DNA of 64,000 nucleotides from positions 1,303,501-1,367,500 of the forward strand of contig NC_066589.1 in the NCBI RefSeq assembly GCF_905475345.1, given 5' to 3'. This DNA comes from Vespula vulgaris (lineage: Eukaryota; Arthropoda; Insecta; Hymenoptera; Vespidae). Both the position numbers and the translations under genes were made by a program. The notes beneath the pieces are model-generated. The model was not told the origin of the DNA. It did not search any database and worked only from the letters and a program-made list of their open reading frames with translations. This document shows positions 32,661 to 44,839 of this stretch, piece by piece (position 1 is the stretch's first letter; the number at the start of each line of letters is the position of its first letter).

Positions 32661-32945
32661 TCGATGTTCGAACGAAGCTACCAACAGGGAAGGTACATCG
32701 CTTTGGTAATACAATTTTGTGAACTAGAGAGTGAGAGAGAAGGGACTGACTGCTGGGATTCCGTAGGCCGAACATTTTTCGAGAGTGCCACTCGAGAGGA
32801 TCGAGTCCCCTTTATTAAGTGTAGCCAAGAGGGAAAAAGATGGCAACGAACGCGCGTTGCCAAAATTTCCACCAATTTTTCATCCCCTTTTTCGCAGGAG
32901 GCTAGTAGCACGATGGGGTGGACACGGACCGACCGATATTTCGAC
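32661..32945 (+). other. CpG-rich segment with overlapping open frames
   Basis: A plus frame from ATG at 32664 stays open to 33059 (131 codons), but its last third is CT-repeat translation. A second plus frame (32785-33051) and a minus frame (32678-32911) are open over the same DNA. No domain recognised, and the three-frame openness argues against any being real. Confidence 0.15.
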
Positions 32946-33020
32946 CTTTTTCTATCTATCTATCTCTCTTTTTCTTTCTCTCTCTCTCTCTATTTCGCTC
33001 TCTTTTTCTCGCTCGTTTCT
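32946..33020 (+). repeat. Interrupted (TC)n/(TATC)n tract
   Basis: TATC units then CT and TTTC units. Confidence 0.88.
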
Positions 33021-34738
33021 TTCTCATGTAAAGTCACAACGCGTTCCATAGACATTTAAGTTACTTCGCGAAAGAGGTCGAGTAATAAATGGGTCGGAGG
33101 TGCGGACGAGCACCTACTTTTCAATTCGAGGGTCTCTAAGAGTCAATAAGTGTCGGCGGATGATGTACAATCTCGTGTCGAAAGTAATAAGGCCTCCTGA
33201 AAATTCGCCTCTCGTCTTTCTCAGCGAAATCTTTTCTCTTCGTTTTTTCTTTTTTTCCTTCTCTCTCTCTTTCCTTTTTCCTTATTACTTATACTTACGA
33301 AGAAAGATGATTTATTAGGGAAAAAAAGTAAAAAGAAACAAAAGAGAAAAGAAAAGAAACTGGAGAACCGATCGATATTATTATATGAAAAATATTTTAT
33401 TTATCATAGAGGAAGATCGTATCGTGGAATAATAAATAAATAAAATATGTATTTCAAAAATATGCATCGTCAAGTCGTAAATTGAAAATCTAATCTCTAA
33501 TCGTATCGTAATTTAAATGATAGTTAAAAGATCGATCGTTGAGGAGAGGAGAGAAACATTTATCACGATCGAGATTTGGCAAGATCTCAAGTTTAGGTGT
33601 AGGAGACGTTGCAACAACGACGCACAATAAAGCGATGCTTAAATTAGGCGGAGGGTGGATGCCAGAGTTTTAATATAAATTCATATTCCCCGTTACCATG
33701 AATTATTCAAGGTGTAATTTGAGAAAAACAAATGGCAAGGATAGGCTTCGCGTATACGAGCGAGAAATAGGCTCGTAGAACGTGCCAAGGACGTAAAGAG
33801 TATTTACGAAGATTTAAAGATTATTTAAAATTATTATAAAATTATTTTTAAATTATTTAAATATTCTCAAATTCTTATGAACGAAATTACATTTAAGACG
33901 AGGTAAAGCTTCGCGAATTTTAATTATTACAAATTTGCTTTTTGTCGGAATCGTTAGAATTATCAAATTTTCACGAGTATGGAGGAAAGGACGACAGAGG
34001 AAAGAAAAAAAGAAAAAAGGATCTTGAGTGACCGATGGTAAATCCCAGGTGTCGAGGGTGAAATTACTTCCGTACTTCCGGCTAGTTCTTATATACATCG
34101 ATCGCATCAGCTGGTCGACGGGTAAAAGACGTCGGACTTGTTGGTGGATCGCGAGGGTTGAACTCGACTAAATTGCATTCCGAAGTACTCTTACATATAC
34201 ATCGTTTCTGTCTGAAACACGGAAGTGCACTTTCGTTGCTTACAACTCCGCGAGGTATCCAAGAGAAGGTTATTTTTTATTTACGTTTATTGCACGTTCA
34301 TGAACGTCTTTTCTTCGGTCTCGAATATGTTTTCACGAGACGGACACATTGAAAGGGCGGAAAAAGGATCAAAGGTTTACTACATTTTCAACCAAAAAAA
34401 AAAAAGAAACAGAAAAGAAAAGGAGATCATTTTTTATAAACATCGCTTTTTTCTTTCTTTTTATTCTTCAACAAATAAATACATATTCAATTTGTATGAT
34501 AAAATTTGAGGTGAAAGTAACGAAAATAAATTAGAATTTTGCATATAATTATTATAAAAATTCATTTATATAGGAAATTCTTATACAAACTTCTTATTAA
34601 TTAATTAATAATAATACATATTTATTAATATATTAATATTTATATTTATTGATATATTCATGCTCGTATAACTACACCGTAAAATCGATCTCAAGTTTTT
34701 TAAAGAAGGAATATCTAAACGTTTAAAACGTTTAATTA
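33021..34738. other. Spacer
   Basis: CpG-richer pieces at 33060-33225, 33600-33810 and 34020-34360; AT-rich elsewhere. Repeats of ATTATTTAAA at 33820-33862. Frames 34158-34352 and 34225-34509 overlap and are not credible. No gene recognised. Confidence 0.5.
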
Positions 34739-34778
34739 AAGTAGTAATAGTAGTAGTAGTACTAGTAGTAGTAGTAAC
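34739..34778. repeat. (GTA)n trinucleotide microsatellite
   Basis: Interrupted GTA/TAG units with AGTACTAGT in the middle. Confidence 0.9.
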
Positions 34779-35167
34779 TGTGAGAGATATGAGATATCGA
34801 TGCAACGCTATAATGTCAACGTCCGGAACACTGGCAGTTTAACGAGACAGTTGCTTCGGAGTTGATCTATGTATAGATATTTTTCTCATCACCGTTCGAG
34901 TTCTTCCAACTTACGATTTAGGGGTAGGCATAGACATCGAAAGATACTGAACGGTATCCCAACGAATCAGATGCTCTCGGAACATCTTTCCATGCAACAT
35001 GGGGTGGACGCAAACTAGTATCGGGACGAGCTCGGGTTGGAGAGCATATTTTTCTTGAAATTTGTCGTGGCTATCTTCTCAAAGGGATCTACCCTCGCGT
35101 ATAATTTCTGGCTGGAGGAACTACTACTGCAAATCTTGACTCTTCTATCTCCTTTGCCTTTGCTATA

Positions 35168-35170
<3 letters not shown>
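34779..35170. other. GC-richer single-copy segment
   Basis: Repeat-free, mixed composition with many stops in all frames. Possibly regulatory; nothing specific recognised. Confidence 0.35.
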
Positions 35171-35207
<37 letters not shown>

Positions 35208-35208
35208 G
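35171..35208 (+). repeat. (CT)n microsatellite
   Basis: About 14 CT units and TTTC tail; another short (CT)n at 35340-35368. Confidence 0.94.
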
Positions 35209-35640
35209 CTTAGTCACTACTTTACCCTGATATAAACGTTTAAGGTTGGAACATTTACGCGAGAAGATGGGGCTGGATTTATACGCCCACGGAACACGGC
35301 CAGTAGTAGTCCGGGAAATGGATTTTCTATAATGAAGATTATCTCTCTCTCTCTCTTTCTCTCTCTATTCGTTTGTGAGATAAAGAGAAACGAATAGAGA
35401 TAGATACTATTCTAAACGTTTGTGCAAATGATTAAAAAAGAAAGGAAAACTCGAGTCCAAAAATATTTTTCACATCCTTTTCTTTGCTTTTAGAATCAAG
35501 TGAAAAGATATATCTACGTGAAGAAAGAAGGAAATGGAAAGAGAAAAGAACGTATATTCGACATCGTCTTTGTTAGTTAGATCATATTTCTAAGGGTCAC
35601 GTTCTAGAGATTTAGACGTGTACGCGTAGGGACAGGGAAA
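35209..35640. other. Spacer
   Basis: Single-copy. The short CT run at 35341-35366 is followed by GA-rich 35378-35403 and an A/G-rich stretch 35518-35550. No gene seen. Confidence 0.5.
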
Positions 35641-36175
35641 ATTATTGTAGGATAATCCGACACTCCTGCGAGCCTGCAAATCGTTAAATCCGTCTTAAAC
35701 ATCTGCGACAATCGGCTGTGCGTTTACATCACCGGCCACCATCACCACCACCACCATCGTCACTACCACTATTACCACCACTGCTATACTATCCCCATCG
35801 CGTACGTGAAATCAGGAAGATTTGTGAGCAACGAAGGGTAGGTGCTTCGCACCCTGCACGCATCTAAAGATTTCTCACCGTAAGAGGGAATGAGAGAAAG
35901 AGAGACAGAGAGAGACAGAGAGTAAAGGAAGACGCCTTACGTAGCCTAGTCCAAAGTTGCCAACCCGATTTAGGGGTGAATTTCGTGCGATAGACGACAT
36001 TGTGCCGCTTGTCACGAGGGATTCTCGTGTTATGTCTCCCGAGTTTCCATGCCTATAGACACTTCTAATTTAAGGCGCACGAGTCACCCTTATACTTTAT
36101 CGTAATTTATATACGCGACATTAAGCGCTCGCGTGACGACTTTTCGACGAATTCTTCCGATGCTTTTTCTGGTTT
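35641..36175. promoter_or_regulatory. Candidate regulatory block split by a (CCA)n repeat
   Basis: Two CpG/GC-rich single-copy stretches (35641-35730 and 35935-36150) flank an interrupted (CCA)n repeat (35733-35790) and a GA tract (35886-35930). The right part has many stops in all frames, a GCGCACGAGTCAC piece and a GCGCTCGCGTGACG piece. Function is inferred from composition only. Confidence 0.25.
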
Positions 36176-37540
36176 TTTTTTTTCGTTTTATATCCTTCTG
36201 CTTCTTGATTTTTCTCTTCATCTCAATTTTCTCTTCTTATTTTCTATTGTTATTTTCTGATCGAAGATGATATCGAAAGAACGATACGGTCGTTCTATTT
36301 GTCGTTCAAGTGAAAATATATATATTCGTTATTATTTATTTGTCTATTTGTAATATTAATTTTTCGTGCGTTAACTGATTAATTAATCGCAGTGTCAGTC
36401 TGTTAATGTATCTATGTATAATGACAACTTTTAACAAGCTTGATAATTATAATGATAAAGGAAAAGAAATAACAAACATATATTAATATACGTATATTTC
36501 AGATAACTTAGTTAATTAGTTAGTCAAGTATAATACTGCAATGATAATTGCAATCTTTATCGATAAATTCATATAACAAAAAGATGATACTTTTTTATTA
36601 TTCGTAAACATATTTATTCTTATTCTTTCTTTTTCGTAATTAAAAAATTATGTCAGTAACTGAACGCAATTTCTGTGTTAATTTTTAAAAGTAATAATTC
36701 TCGGATATTCAATATAATCAAATAGAAAAATGGTCACTTAAAGGAAGTATTGAGAAAACAGGTAAATCGTTTTAAACGAAATCGTCTATCGAAGATCTTG
36801 AAAGATTTAGGAGGGTGAATTCTCGTCGTGCTCGCGACGACGAGCTTCGGAGAGTTTACGTCGTGCGGGGCAACGTTGATACATACGTCAGGAAGCCGAT
36901 TTCCGCTGATTCCGGAAATCCTTTCTGACAATCGCTCTCTCGGCGGTTTCCTCTTTTTCTCGGTTCACCTAACACGACGATGAACCTTTCAAAATTTCCT
37001 CGCTCGAGCGGAAAAGAATAAAAGCTCCTCTCGATTTGTTTCTCTCCCGTCTAATCGGGAAAAGGAACTCGTACTTTTTCTTTGATCTATCATCTTCTCC
37101 ACTTTTATTTATTCTCAGAAAAGAGAGAGAAAGAGAGAGAAAGAAAACAAAAAGATGAAGAAAAAACAAATTGAATACGTGTTCCTCTTGACAGTATTAT
37201 TTTTTATTTCATCAATATCCTCTCGATTTTTATTTATTATCAAGAAAGAGATAATAATTTAACGATATTCTTCTATTTGTTTCGATAATATTTTTATTAA
37301 TTAATAATAAATATCTTGTCAAATAAAAAATATATTTTGATCATTGTAAACAATTAACTGTCGAAGTTGAATCACGATTATGTCACTTATGTGTTAATAT
37401 TTTATTATAAATATTGACTATTTATTTAGAATCAATAAATAGCAGCCTTATCGAAATTATTTTATTATCAATACAATGTTTTCCTTTGATCTCTGAATTT
37501 GTGATTTATTCGATGAATATAAGAAAAAGAAAAGAAAATA
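36176..37540. other. AT-rich spacer with one CpG-rich island
   Basis: 36300-36700 and 37190-37480 are strongly AT-rich. 36780-36960 is CpG-rich and carries the minus frame 36734-36931 without a recognisable domain. No gene called. Confidence 0.5.
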
Positions 37541-37720
37541 AGGAAAAAAAAAAGGAAATAGAAAGAAAAAGAGAGATGTAAAGAAAAACTGGGAAGAGGA
37601 AATCGATACGATTGAACAAAAAAAAAGTGAGTTAATTTTCGATTAAAAAAAAAGAAAAAGAAGAGAAAAGAAAAAGAAGAAGAGAAAAGAAAAAAGAGAA
37701 AGAAATAGCCATCGATCAAA
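37518..37720 (-). repeat. Long A/G-rich tract
   Basis: Plus strand is strongly A/G-rich (AAAAAGAAAAG-type), with short interruptions. The minus translation is F/S/L-rich. Confidence 0.85.
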
Positions 37721-37857
37721 GCTACCACCGTGTTCTCATCGTTGATGCAAATCGTTTTAAGAACGGACGGACAAGCTAGGGTAAGATATGCACCCCAACT
37801 GCAATCTAGGTCAGTAGAGTCAAGGTCAACTTCTTTAATTCGCTTATTCCCTTTGCA

Positions 37858-37972
37858 GTGAGAAAGAAAAAGAGAAATATATATATAGCGAACGTACAAG
37901 AGAAAGAGAAAAAGAGAAAGTAAGAGAGAGAGAAAGAGACAGAGAGAGAGAGAGACAGAGACAGAGACATAA

Positions 37973-37999
<27 letters not shown>
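37858..37999 (-). repeat. Interrupted (GA)n tract, ~140 bp
   Basis: GA runs with AAAAG, ACAGAG and ATATATATATAG interruptions, ending in about 14 GA units. Confidence 0.93.
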
Positions 38000-38003
<4 letters not shown>

Positions 38004-38222
38004 GGGCCTTGCTCCCTTAGTAAGGACTCGTATCTGCGACTGCAGACTTCGAAACTCGTCCCCTTTTCTAGCAGAAGAAGCCATCCAACCACCCCTTAAA
38101 CCACCCTGAAACCACCCTCTTTCTCTCTTTCTCTCTTTCTTTCTTCCTTTCTCTCTCTTCTTCTCTCTTTCTATCCAGCGAGTCATTCCACTCGGTTTCC
38201 TCGATCCCCGGTGGAAGCTTAC
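38000..38222. other. GC-richer segment and CT-rich tract
   Basis: Repeated ACCACCC words at 38090-38118 (ACCACCCCTTAAACCACCCT), then CT-rich 38117-38172. No gene called in this part. Confidence 0.45.
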
Positions 38223-38372
38223 ATATTTAACGTGACCCCGTGTGAATAATCGATGCTCGAAGGTGCTAGCCATTTGTACTTCTCTCGCTACTAACTGCGC
38301 CTTCTTTAAAGATTCAAACCCATCCAGCGAACGTAACGCTTCTTTTTCGAGTTTCTCCCGGTACAAAACTCT
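38223..38372 (-). other. Candidate internal exon, 50 codons, phase 0-0 (unproven)
   Basis: On the minus strand a pyrimidine-rich stretch (rev. complement of 38376-38415, ending TATCTCTCTGGCAG) precedes a 150-nt open segment. The segment ends at GTAAGC, a fair 5' splice donor. Translation begins RVLYREKLEKEALRSL and ends FTRGHVKY. The first 35 residues are charged and Leu-rich, compatible with an amphipathic helix, and none of it is repeat-derived. The exon would be symmetric (phase 0 at both ends). Against it: the polypyrimidine stretch may simply be a GA microsatellite, no family is recognised, and a plus frame is open over the same bases. Confidence 0.2.
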
Positions 38373-38724
38373 CTGCCAGAGAGATAGAGGAAAAAGAATA
38401 GAAAAGAGAAGGACGGAAGACGTTCAACCGTCTCGATAGTTTGTTGCACGAGATTGGATTTTTTCGTCTGTCGTTTAAAGTATTCTTTTCCGTTCTACAA
38501 CATCCGATAGTTATTTTATATACCGTGAAGGAAATCGATATGCGAACTCGAAAGCAGATTCTGCATTGAAAATATTATATTCGTGAGGTATGTTTTGAAA
38601 GGGATTTAAAAAAGAAGAAAGAATAAATAAAGAAGACTACTATCGGAAGTAGAAAATTTCTTGAAGAAAATTCGCTCGATTTTTGTTCTCGATCGTCTAT
38701 TAAAAATATTGATTTAAAAAGAAG

Positions 38725-38727
<3 letters not shown>
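38373..38727. other. AT-rich spacer
   Basis: Nothing recognisable apart from the acceptor-like stretch described for the candidate exon. Confidence 0.5.

Positions 38728-38785
<58 letters not shown>
38728..38785. repeat. (TAA)n trinucleotide microsatellite, ~19 units
   Basis: Uninterrupted TAA units. Confidence 0.97.
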
Positions 38786-38786
<1 letters not shown>

Positions 38787-39459
38787 TAAAAAAGTCGATG
38801 ATTAGAGAAAAAAAATCGAGATAAGAAATTTCGAAAAATGTTCGTGATGGTGTTTAAAAATATTGTTTCTTTTTTTTTTTCTTTGTTCTTATTATCGAAA
38901 GAGATAAAATAATAAATGATCAGTAAAGGAGATAAAATTCGATCCTGTTTTTATTCGATCATTTTTCGATGATCGCTGTACGCTAACGAGAGATAAGAAA
39001 AACGATGGAAAAAAAAGCATTCAATGATGAAGAAACGTTCGTAAATAATATTAATACGTGCGATCGAATTACCATTGGCGATTTTGGATGAATAAAATAA
39101 TAGTAAAAGTCGGTTATAGGTCAGACGCCTCGACGAAAATCATATCAGATAGATAAAAAAAATGATTAAGAACCATTCTCGTTATGAGACGCGACGAATT
39201 CGATCAATAATGCATTTCAAAGAGTACTGTCCTCCTTTTCGAGAGGTAACATCGTACCTTCGTTGATTTAATAAGGCGAATCCGACATTTAAGTATTATT
39301 AATACCGCATCATATTTCCTAAGCCGGCTTCGTGCGGAAGGGTTGGTAGAAACGGCTTTCTATTAAGAGTTACGACAGGCAACGTAGACTTAACTCCCTG
39401 CTGCGAATAACGTAATTCCATCTCCTGTACACATAGTAATAGAGCAGAGAAAGGGACTA
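38786..39459. other. Spacer; CpG-richer at right
   Basis: 38786-39230 is AT-rich. 39235-39430 is repeat-free and CpG-richer, with CTAAGCCGGCTTCG (AAGCCGGCTT is a perfect 10-bp palindrome) and TAAT cores; possibly regulatory. Confidence 0.4.
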
Positions 39460-39501
39460 TCTTTCTCTCTCTTTCTCTCTCTTTCTCTCTCTTTCTGTCT
39501 T

Positions 39502-39537
<36 letters not shown>

Positions 39538-39554
39538 ACTCTTTCTCTTTCTCT
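39460..39554 (+). repeat. Interrupted CT tract, ~95 bp
   Basis: (TTTCTCTCTC)n-like units and CT runs. Confidence 0.93.
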
Positions 39555-40716
39555 GCAATCTGTAATTTAGTCTCGTAACATGCCACACAGACACACTTAC
39601 GAAATTTATAAGAAATCCACGTCGTATTTCTCTAAGATAAACACGGAAGGAAAATAGAAAATTTTTACTTGAAAATACTTCTTCTTTTCTTCTTCTTTTT
39701 TTTTCTTTAATTTTCTTTCTTTTCGTTTCTTAATTTTATTAACGAATAATGGGAAATATTTTTCTTCTGTTTTTTCTTTATTATTATCTTTTCTTTTTAT
39801 TTGTATTATAAAGGAAGAGGGAGAGAAAGAGAGAGAGAGAAAGAGAGAATTTTTATATTTCATATAGGATAAAAAGGATTGATATTGCAGAGTTCGAAAA
39901 ATAGAGAAGATGTATATATTGAAAGCAAGAATAGTTGCTTTGAATGGTGCACCGAATCGAAATATATTGTCACGTGGTAGATATACTATACTCTGTCATT
40001 CGTGATACAGTGAACAGGAAGAATGAGAGAAAGAGAGAAAGAGAAATAAAGATGATACATGGATCATCGATAACATTCCAACGACGTAACAATGGATGTA
40101 ATAATAAATAGTTTTTTTTCCTCCTAGGTGATAAATCATTCCGTGGATTTTCGATAGGAGATATGTAAGAAATCGAATGGAGTTAGGGATAGAAAGGAAA
40201 GAAAGATGAGAAATAAAGAAAGAGAGATTGAGAGAGAAAGAGAGAGAGAGAGAGGAAGTACGTAAAAAGAAAGAAGTAGAAACGAAGAAAATCGAAAGGG
40301 TCGAAGGGTTTTGTAAAAGATCGTATTCGCGAGGTCCCTGTTCTCAAAGGTACAGTAGTATAGCAGTAGCAACAACCGAAGAAGCTGCTTTTAAGTAGAG
40401 AAAGAAAGAGGGTGAGAAAGAGAGAGAGAGAAAGAGAGAAAGAGTGAGAGTGAGAGGTAAAGATCGAATCAAATCGTTCTCATGAATAAAATCGTCATTT
40501 TTCAGATTACTTTCGACGAAGGCAGATTCGAGTTAAGGAGATCGAACGCGATAAACGCGACGCGACTTCTCAGAAGGAAAATCATGACCTTCTTCTTTTC
40601 CCCATTCTGTTTCTTTTCTTATCAGAACGGAGAAAAACGAGAGGTACGATAAGTTCTTCTCTCGTCATTTTTCAACGATTTTCATGAATTCGATGTTCGA
40701 ATCGAAATCAAAGAAA
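39555..40716. other. Spacer with T/C and G/A tracts
   Basis: T/C-rich 39677-39735; GA tracts at 39817-39848, 40020-40050, 40195-40260 and 40396-40455. 40500-40600 is CpG-richer. The minus frames 39606-39863 and 40136-40375 are repeat-born. Confidence 0.55.
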
Positions 40717-40785
40717 AAGCTAAGAAAAGCTAAGCTAAGCTAAGCTAAGCTATGTTAAGCTAAGCTAAGCTAAGCTAAAGAAAGC
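40717..40785 (+). repeat. (TAAGC)n pentanucleotide microsatellite
   Basis: Eight exact TAAGC units (four at 40731-40750, four at 40756-40775) around a TATGT variant, with AAGAAAAGC/AAAGAAAGC-like worn flanks. Not a known insect telomere repeat (TTAGG). Confidence 0.95.
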
Positions 40786-42129
40786 AAGGCAAAGTAAATT
40801 TGTCAGTCGTATCTTCGAAGTTCTAGTTACTTTCGTTGCATGTTTCCTCATAAAATCTAGAGTGCATTACTAATAGTAATAGTTGTAATAGTGGTTGCAG
40901 ATCGTAATAGTAGTTGTAGATCGTACTAGTAATAGTAACAGCAGGAGGAGAGTATCGAGCGGTAAGCTTTGCCAGCTAGCACGCTCTGATGCAAGTAAGC
41001 AGCTCCGCTTAATGAAAACAAAACAGACTGCTCGCGTGTATTGCAGCTTTGACTTCGCGGAATCAAAGAGACTAGAACACCGTCTTCGCAGTGTTCCTAT
41101 TTCTTTAGAGTTTTTGACGTCCCACTTTTACACTTTGTACCTTGGCTTCTCGTCTTATCAGAATTTGACTACTTACTAATTTGTAATGGACGATTAATTT
41201 TTTATTTTGATTACTCGCAAAAGTATAGGAAAAGAAGATAATAAACGTATGTTATTATATTCACGATTACATGCAATATTATCTCTATCAATTTGATTAA
41301 ATATTTTGATTTCATTCGATTCGATATAATATTATCTTCATCAAATTAATTTATAAATAATTTGTGAAAGTTAGCAGCTAAATTTGTTACGACAAAACGA
41401 AACCCATCTAAATATCGTACTTTATTATCAATATTTTCTCATAAATAAATATCGTTTTATCGTAATAAATCCTTTACTCGTAATTATAATTAATTATTTA
41501 CTACTCGATACATTGCAGTACCTATTGATTTTTATTGGTATTTCTTTCCTTTTTTTTCTTTCTCTCTCTCTCTCTCTCTCTCTTTACATATCATCGACGT
41601 ATGTAATGCGAAATTAAAAGTACCCTTTTTTAAGAGACATTTTAAGAGATATTTCCAATTATCGTCGACATTCGGCTTAGTTGTTCTTCCTTGAAAACAA
41701 GCATCAGAAAGAAGCAAGTTTATTCGCACGATGGGAGAGATAGCTCTTCTCCCATTGATATTAATGTTGAACCCTTTTGTTAGGGAATTAATATTAATCG
41801 CCACGCGGTAACACGTACGTGCTCATGTTGCGTTGTTATCCGCGTGTTTTCTAAGAGAAAGAGAAAGGCAGCTCCCCTAGGGAGATTCATTTCCAGAAGA
41901 AACATTCATCCTCGGTGTTGGTAAGTCGGGAAAGCAAGAAATGGTACAGCCCTTTCTCAAAGTACTCGGGTGCGTGTTCAACGTCCTATGGAATTTCGGT
42001 AGGACGCCTTTCCTGGTCGAGGACGAGTTGGAAAAGGGTTGCTAAAGGTTTGCCAACGATCCACCACTCGTCTTCCAACAAATTTCTTTCGAGAACTCCC
42101 TCGTGCATTTATTTTTGTCTATCTCTTTT
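40786..42129. other. Spacer
   Basis: Interrupted GTAATAG/TAGTAATAG repeats at 40868-40940. 40940-41165 is repeat-poor and carries a TTG-started plus frame (40895-41179) with no family. CT tract at 41560-41584. 41880-42110 is CpG/GC-richer with a TTG-started frame running into CT repeats, and GTAAGT at 41917. No gene called. Confidence 0.45.
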
Positions 42130-42189
42130 TCGCTACCTTTCTATCTCCTTCTCTTTCTCTCTCTTTTTGTCTGTCTCTGTCTCTCTCTG

Positions 42190-42220
<31 letters not shown>

Positions 42221-42238
42221 TTTTCATTCTCTTTTCAA
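42130..42238 (+). repeat. Interrupted CT tract
   Basis: CT runs with TTTC, TGTC and TTTTTC interruptions; opens two SLSLS frames. Confidence 0.92.
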
Positions 42239-42923
42239 GACTCAATTTTACAAGCCTCGACACGCTATAAAAGCGATCGAATTGGCCTTTTTCCATCGTA
42301 TACCCTTTTCCACTTCTTTCCCTTTACAATTTCAATTGTAGCATTGAATTCGTGTATTTTTTCGAAAACTATGACTAGTTGGAAAAGTATTTTTCTTTTC
42401 TTTTCTTTTCTTTTTTCTCCTGCTGGAAAATTTTTATATTTGTTTCGGCAATGAAGTAGGTTTGTTCGTTAATCAAGTCTTCGTATCGTGATAACGCTTA
42501 TTATTTTGACAATGTATATGAAAAACTTAATATAGAAAATCTACGAAATGTTAATTAATTGCTAATTTAATATGAATAAATCATGCAAACCAATACATTA
42601 CGTACGCACGTACTATAATTTTTATTAGTCAAAGTCGATTTAGTTAAAGTCGCTGATCGCATTAAACTTCCCTTTTCTTTTTCTTTTTCTGATGAAGCTT
42701 TTTTCAAAGCATCTTTTATAATTCAATGAGCTTGTCATATACGCGTCACCGAGTCGTTCGTAAGTGGTTCATTTTAAGTGGATCTAATCTATTCTCGAGT
42801 GAAAAAAAAAAAGAAAAAGAATTTTTTTCCATCGGAGATGAACGACGCTCGTCATTCTTGACCAATTATCGGAGCTATGACGTGATCCGGATAATTAACG
42901 AAGAAGAAAGGATCTCATCTATA
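42239..42923. other. Spacer
   Basis: (TTTTC)n at 42392-42414. Mostly AT-rich. 42730-42910 is mixed with a plus frame (42726-42947) lacking any domain. Confidence 0.5.
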
Positions 42924-42947
42924 AGAGAGATAGAGATAGAGAAATAA

Positions 42948-42991
<44 letters not shown>

Positions 42992-42998
42992 CGAGAGG
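42924..42998 (-). repeat. (GA)n/(GATA)-like tract
   Basis: GAGATAGAGATAGAG-type then about 14 GA units and GCGAGAGA pieces. Confidence 0.93.
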
Positions 42999-44796
42999 AC
43001 GAGTTAATAAATACAAAGAAAGAAAGAAAAAATGAAAGAAAGATTTTTCGCTTCCACTTAATTATTTTCCAATTAATTCTTTCGGAATTATCGTGCGTCC
43101 TGCTTTATCGGATTTGAACGAAAGAATAAAAATTTAAAGAAGAATAAGAATTGCAATTTTTAAAATAGTTATTGAAAATAACGGAAAACTGTTAAAAATA
43201 ATTCAAATTAACGTGTTAATTTTCTTCATTATCTTTATTGAAATGAATCACGATGGTAGATCTCGTGATCAACATTATTTATGAAAATGAATAAATAAAA
43301 ATTTTCCTCGTCAATGACATATATATATATGAATTAAATGAAACTTTACGAATAATCGCGAATAAAAATTCGAACGTAATTAATTTAGATTAACTTTCAC
43401 GTGATTAACTTGTCAATATACATAAATCCGCGAAAATCGAATGTAAAACGCGTCGATGATCGATCAGAAAAAAAAGGATTCGTGCAAACGAATTAGTCAT
43501 ATAGTCATTCGTTTCATCTCGCTCGCTTTGAAGCTACGTTTCTCATATTTTCGTTCGAACGCGAGAACAATCGAATCAATTTTTCAACGACCACATCCAA
43601 CCTTTGCATAATCCAGGCGAATGAATTTTAAATCTAAATGGGTCCTGCTGCTGCTGCTTTCTCGTGCCGTCGACGAACGGCAGCGAATGGATGAACTGGA
43701 CGGACTGCGCTAAAGCCATCGTTCGCGATCCAGCTTTTTATAAAATTATAACGCAAGCACAATCATCGTTATGTCGACGTCGGGAGAGACAAAAAGATTT
43801 TTTGTAGGAAAAAAAAAAGAAAAAAGTTCGGCGTACAGGTAAAAAGTAAAAAGAAAAAAAAAAGAAGGAGGAAAAAGAAAAAGAAAAATGCTGGTTCGTG
43901 CCGAATGAATTTCTTTTTGTTTTTCTTCGATCGTATAGTTATCATATTTTTTTCTTTGTAAAAAAAGAAAAAGAAGAAATAAATAAATAAAAGTACGATC
44001 GCGTATACCCCGTTGATCATCTCGTATATACATATATGTGTGTGTGTGTGTGTACTATTACACACGATCATATTACCTTCGTATCGTTCGTAGTATGAAA
44101 AAGATCTGTCGTTTCAAAAGCCCAACCGTTATCGGGATACGTATCGAATAAAGAGAGAAAGAGAGGGAGAATTTAAAACATAAAACATCATGTCGATCAT
44201 TAACGTGACTTTCGAACGAATTCGTGTTCGTATTTTCATTTTTTTTTTCTTTTCTTTTTCGTATTCATTAAATCACGTTCACAGGTTCGAAGCTTTTAGA
44301 TAAATGATGTGAAATGTAACAGAAACTATACGTATGTATATATATATATAACTAAATATATTCGACCGATCGAATTTTTGCGATCTCTCGAAGAAAAAGG
44401 GAAGAGAATGAAAAGAATGAAAAAGAAAAGATAGCACCGTAACTCTTCTTCGAAAGTTCACGAAGTGAGTCGGAAATCGAGGAATGAGAATGCTTCGAGT
44501 TCTAGTGTACACCATCCCGTTTACTCGTGAGAAAACTCGCGTTGAAAAGAGATAGAAAAGCGATTTACGAGCGGTACTTGGACGAATGTGGGCTAAAGTT
44601 CGTCGGCTTTACGCCAGTTCCTTTCAACTTTTATACTTCGTTCTTTTCTTTTTTCTTTTTAATTTTGTCTCTTCTTTCTTCCTTTCTTTCTCTCTTCAGC
44701 GATTGGCTATTTTCAGTAAACGATGTCATTTAAATGCACTTTATTGATTATTATTCTATACTATTTCGGATAGAGAAATTCGTTCTGCGCTTGTAC

Positions 44797-44801
<5 letters not shown>
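42999..44801. other. AT-rich spacer with a CpG-rich island
   Basis: 43000-43570 AT-rich. 43580-43735 is repeat-poor, with TTTGCATAATCC, (CTG)4 at 43646-43657 and GC-rich sequence, possibly regulatory. 43790-43890 is A/G-rich. (TG)n at 44037-44053. 44450-44640 is CpG-richer. No gene called. Confidence 0.5.

Positions 44802-44839
<38 letters not shown>

Noticed and set aside
33820..33862. ATTATTTAAA repetition as a replication-origin or scaffold-attachment site
   Set aside because: Short AT-rich words recur throughout the window; nothing distinguishes this spot.
40717..40785. Interstitial telomere repeat
   Set aside because: The unit is TAAGC, not TTAGG or a known variant, and is short and interrupted.
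40895..41179. Histone H3-like octapeptide: MKTKQTAR at 41012, resembling the H3 N-terminus ARTKQTAR
   Set aside because: The match ends after eight residues, what follows (VYCSFDFAE) is not H3, and the frame opens with TTG. Coincidence.
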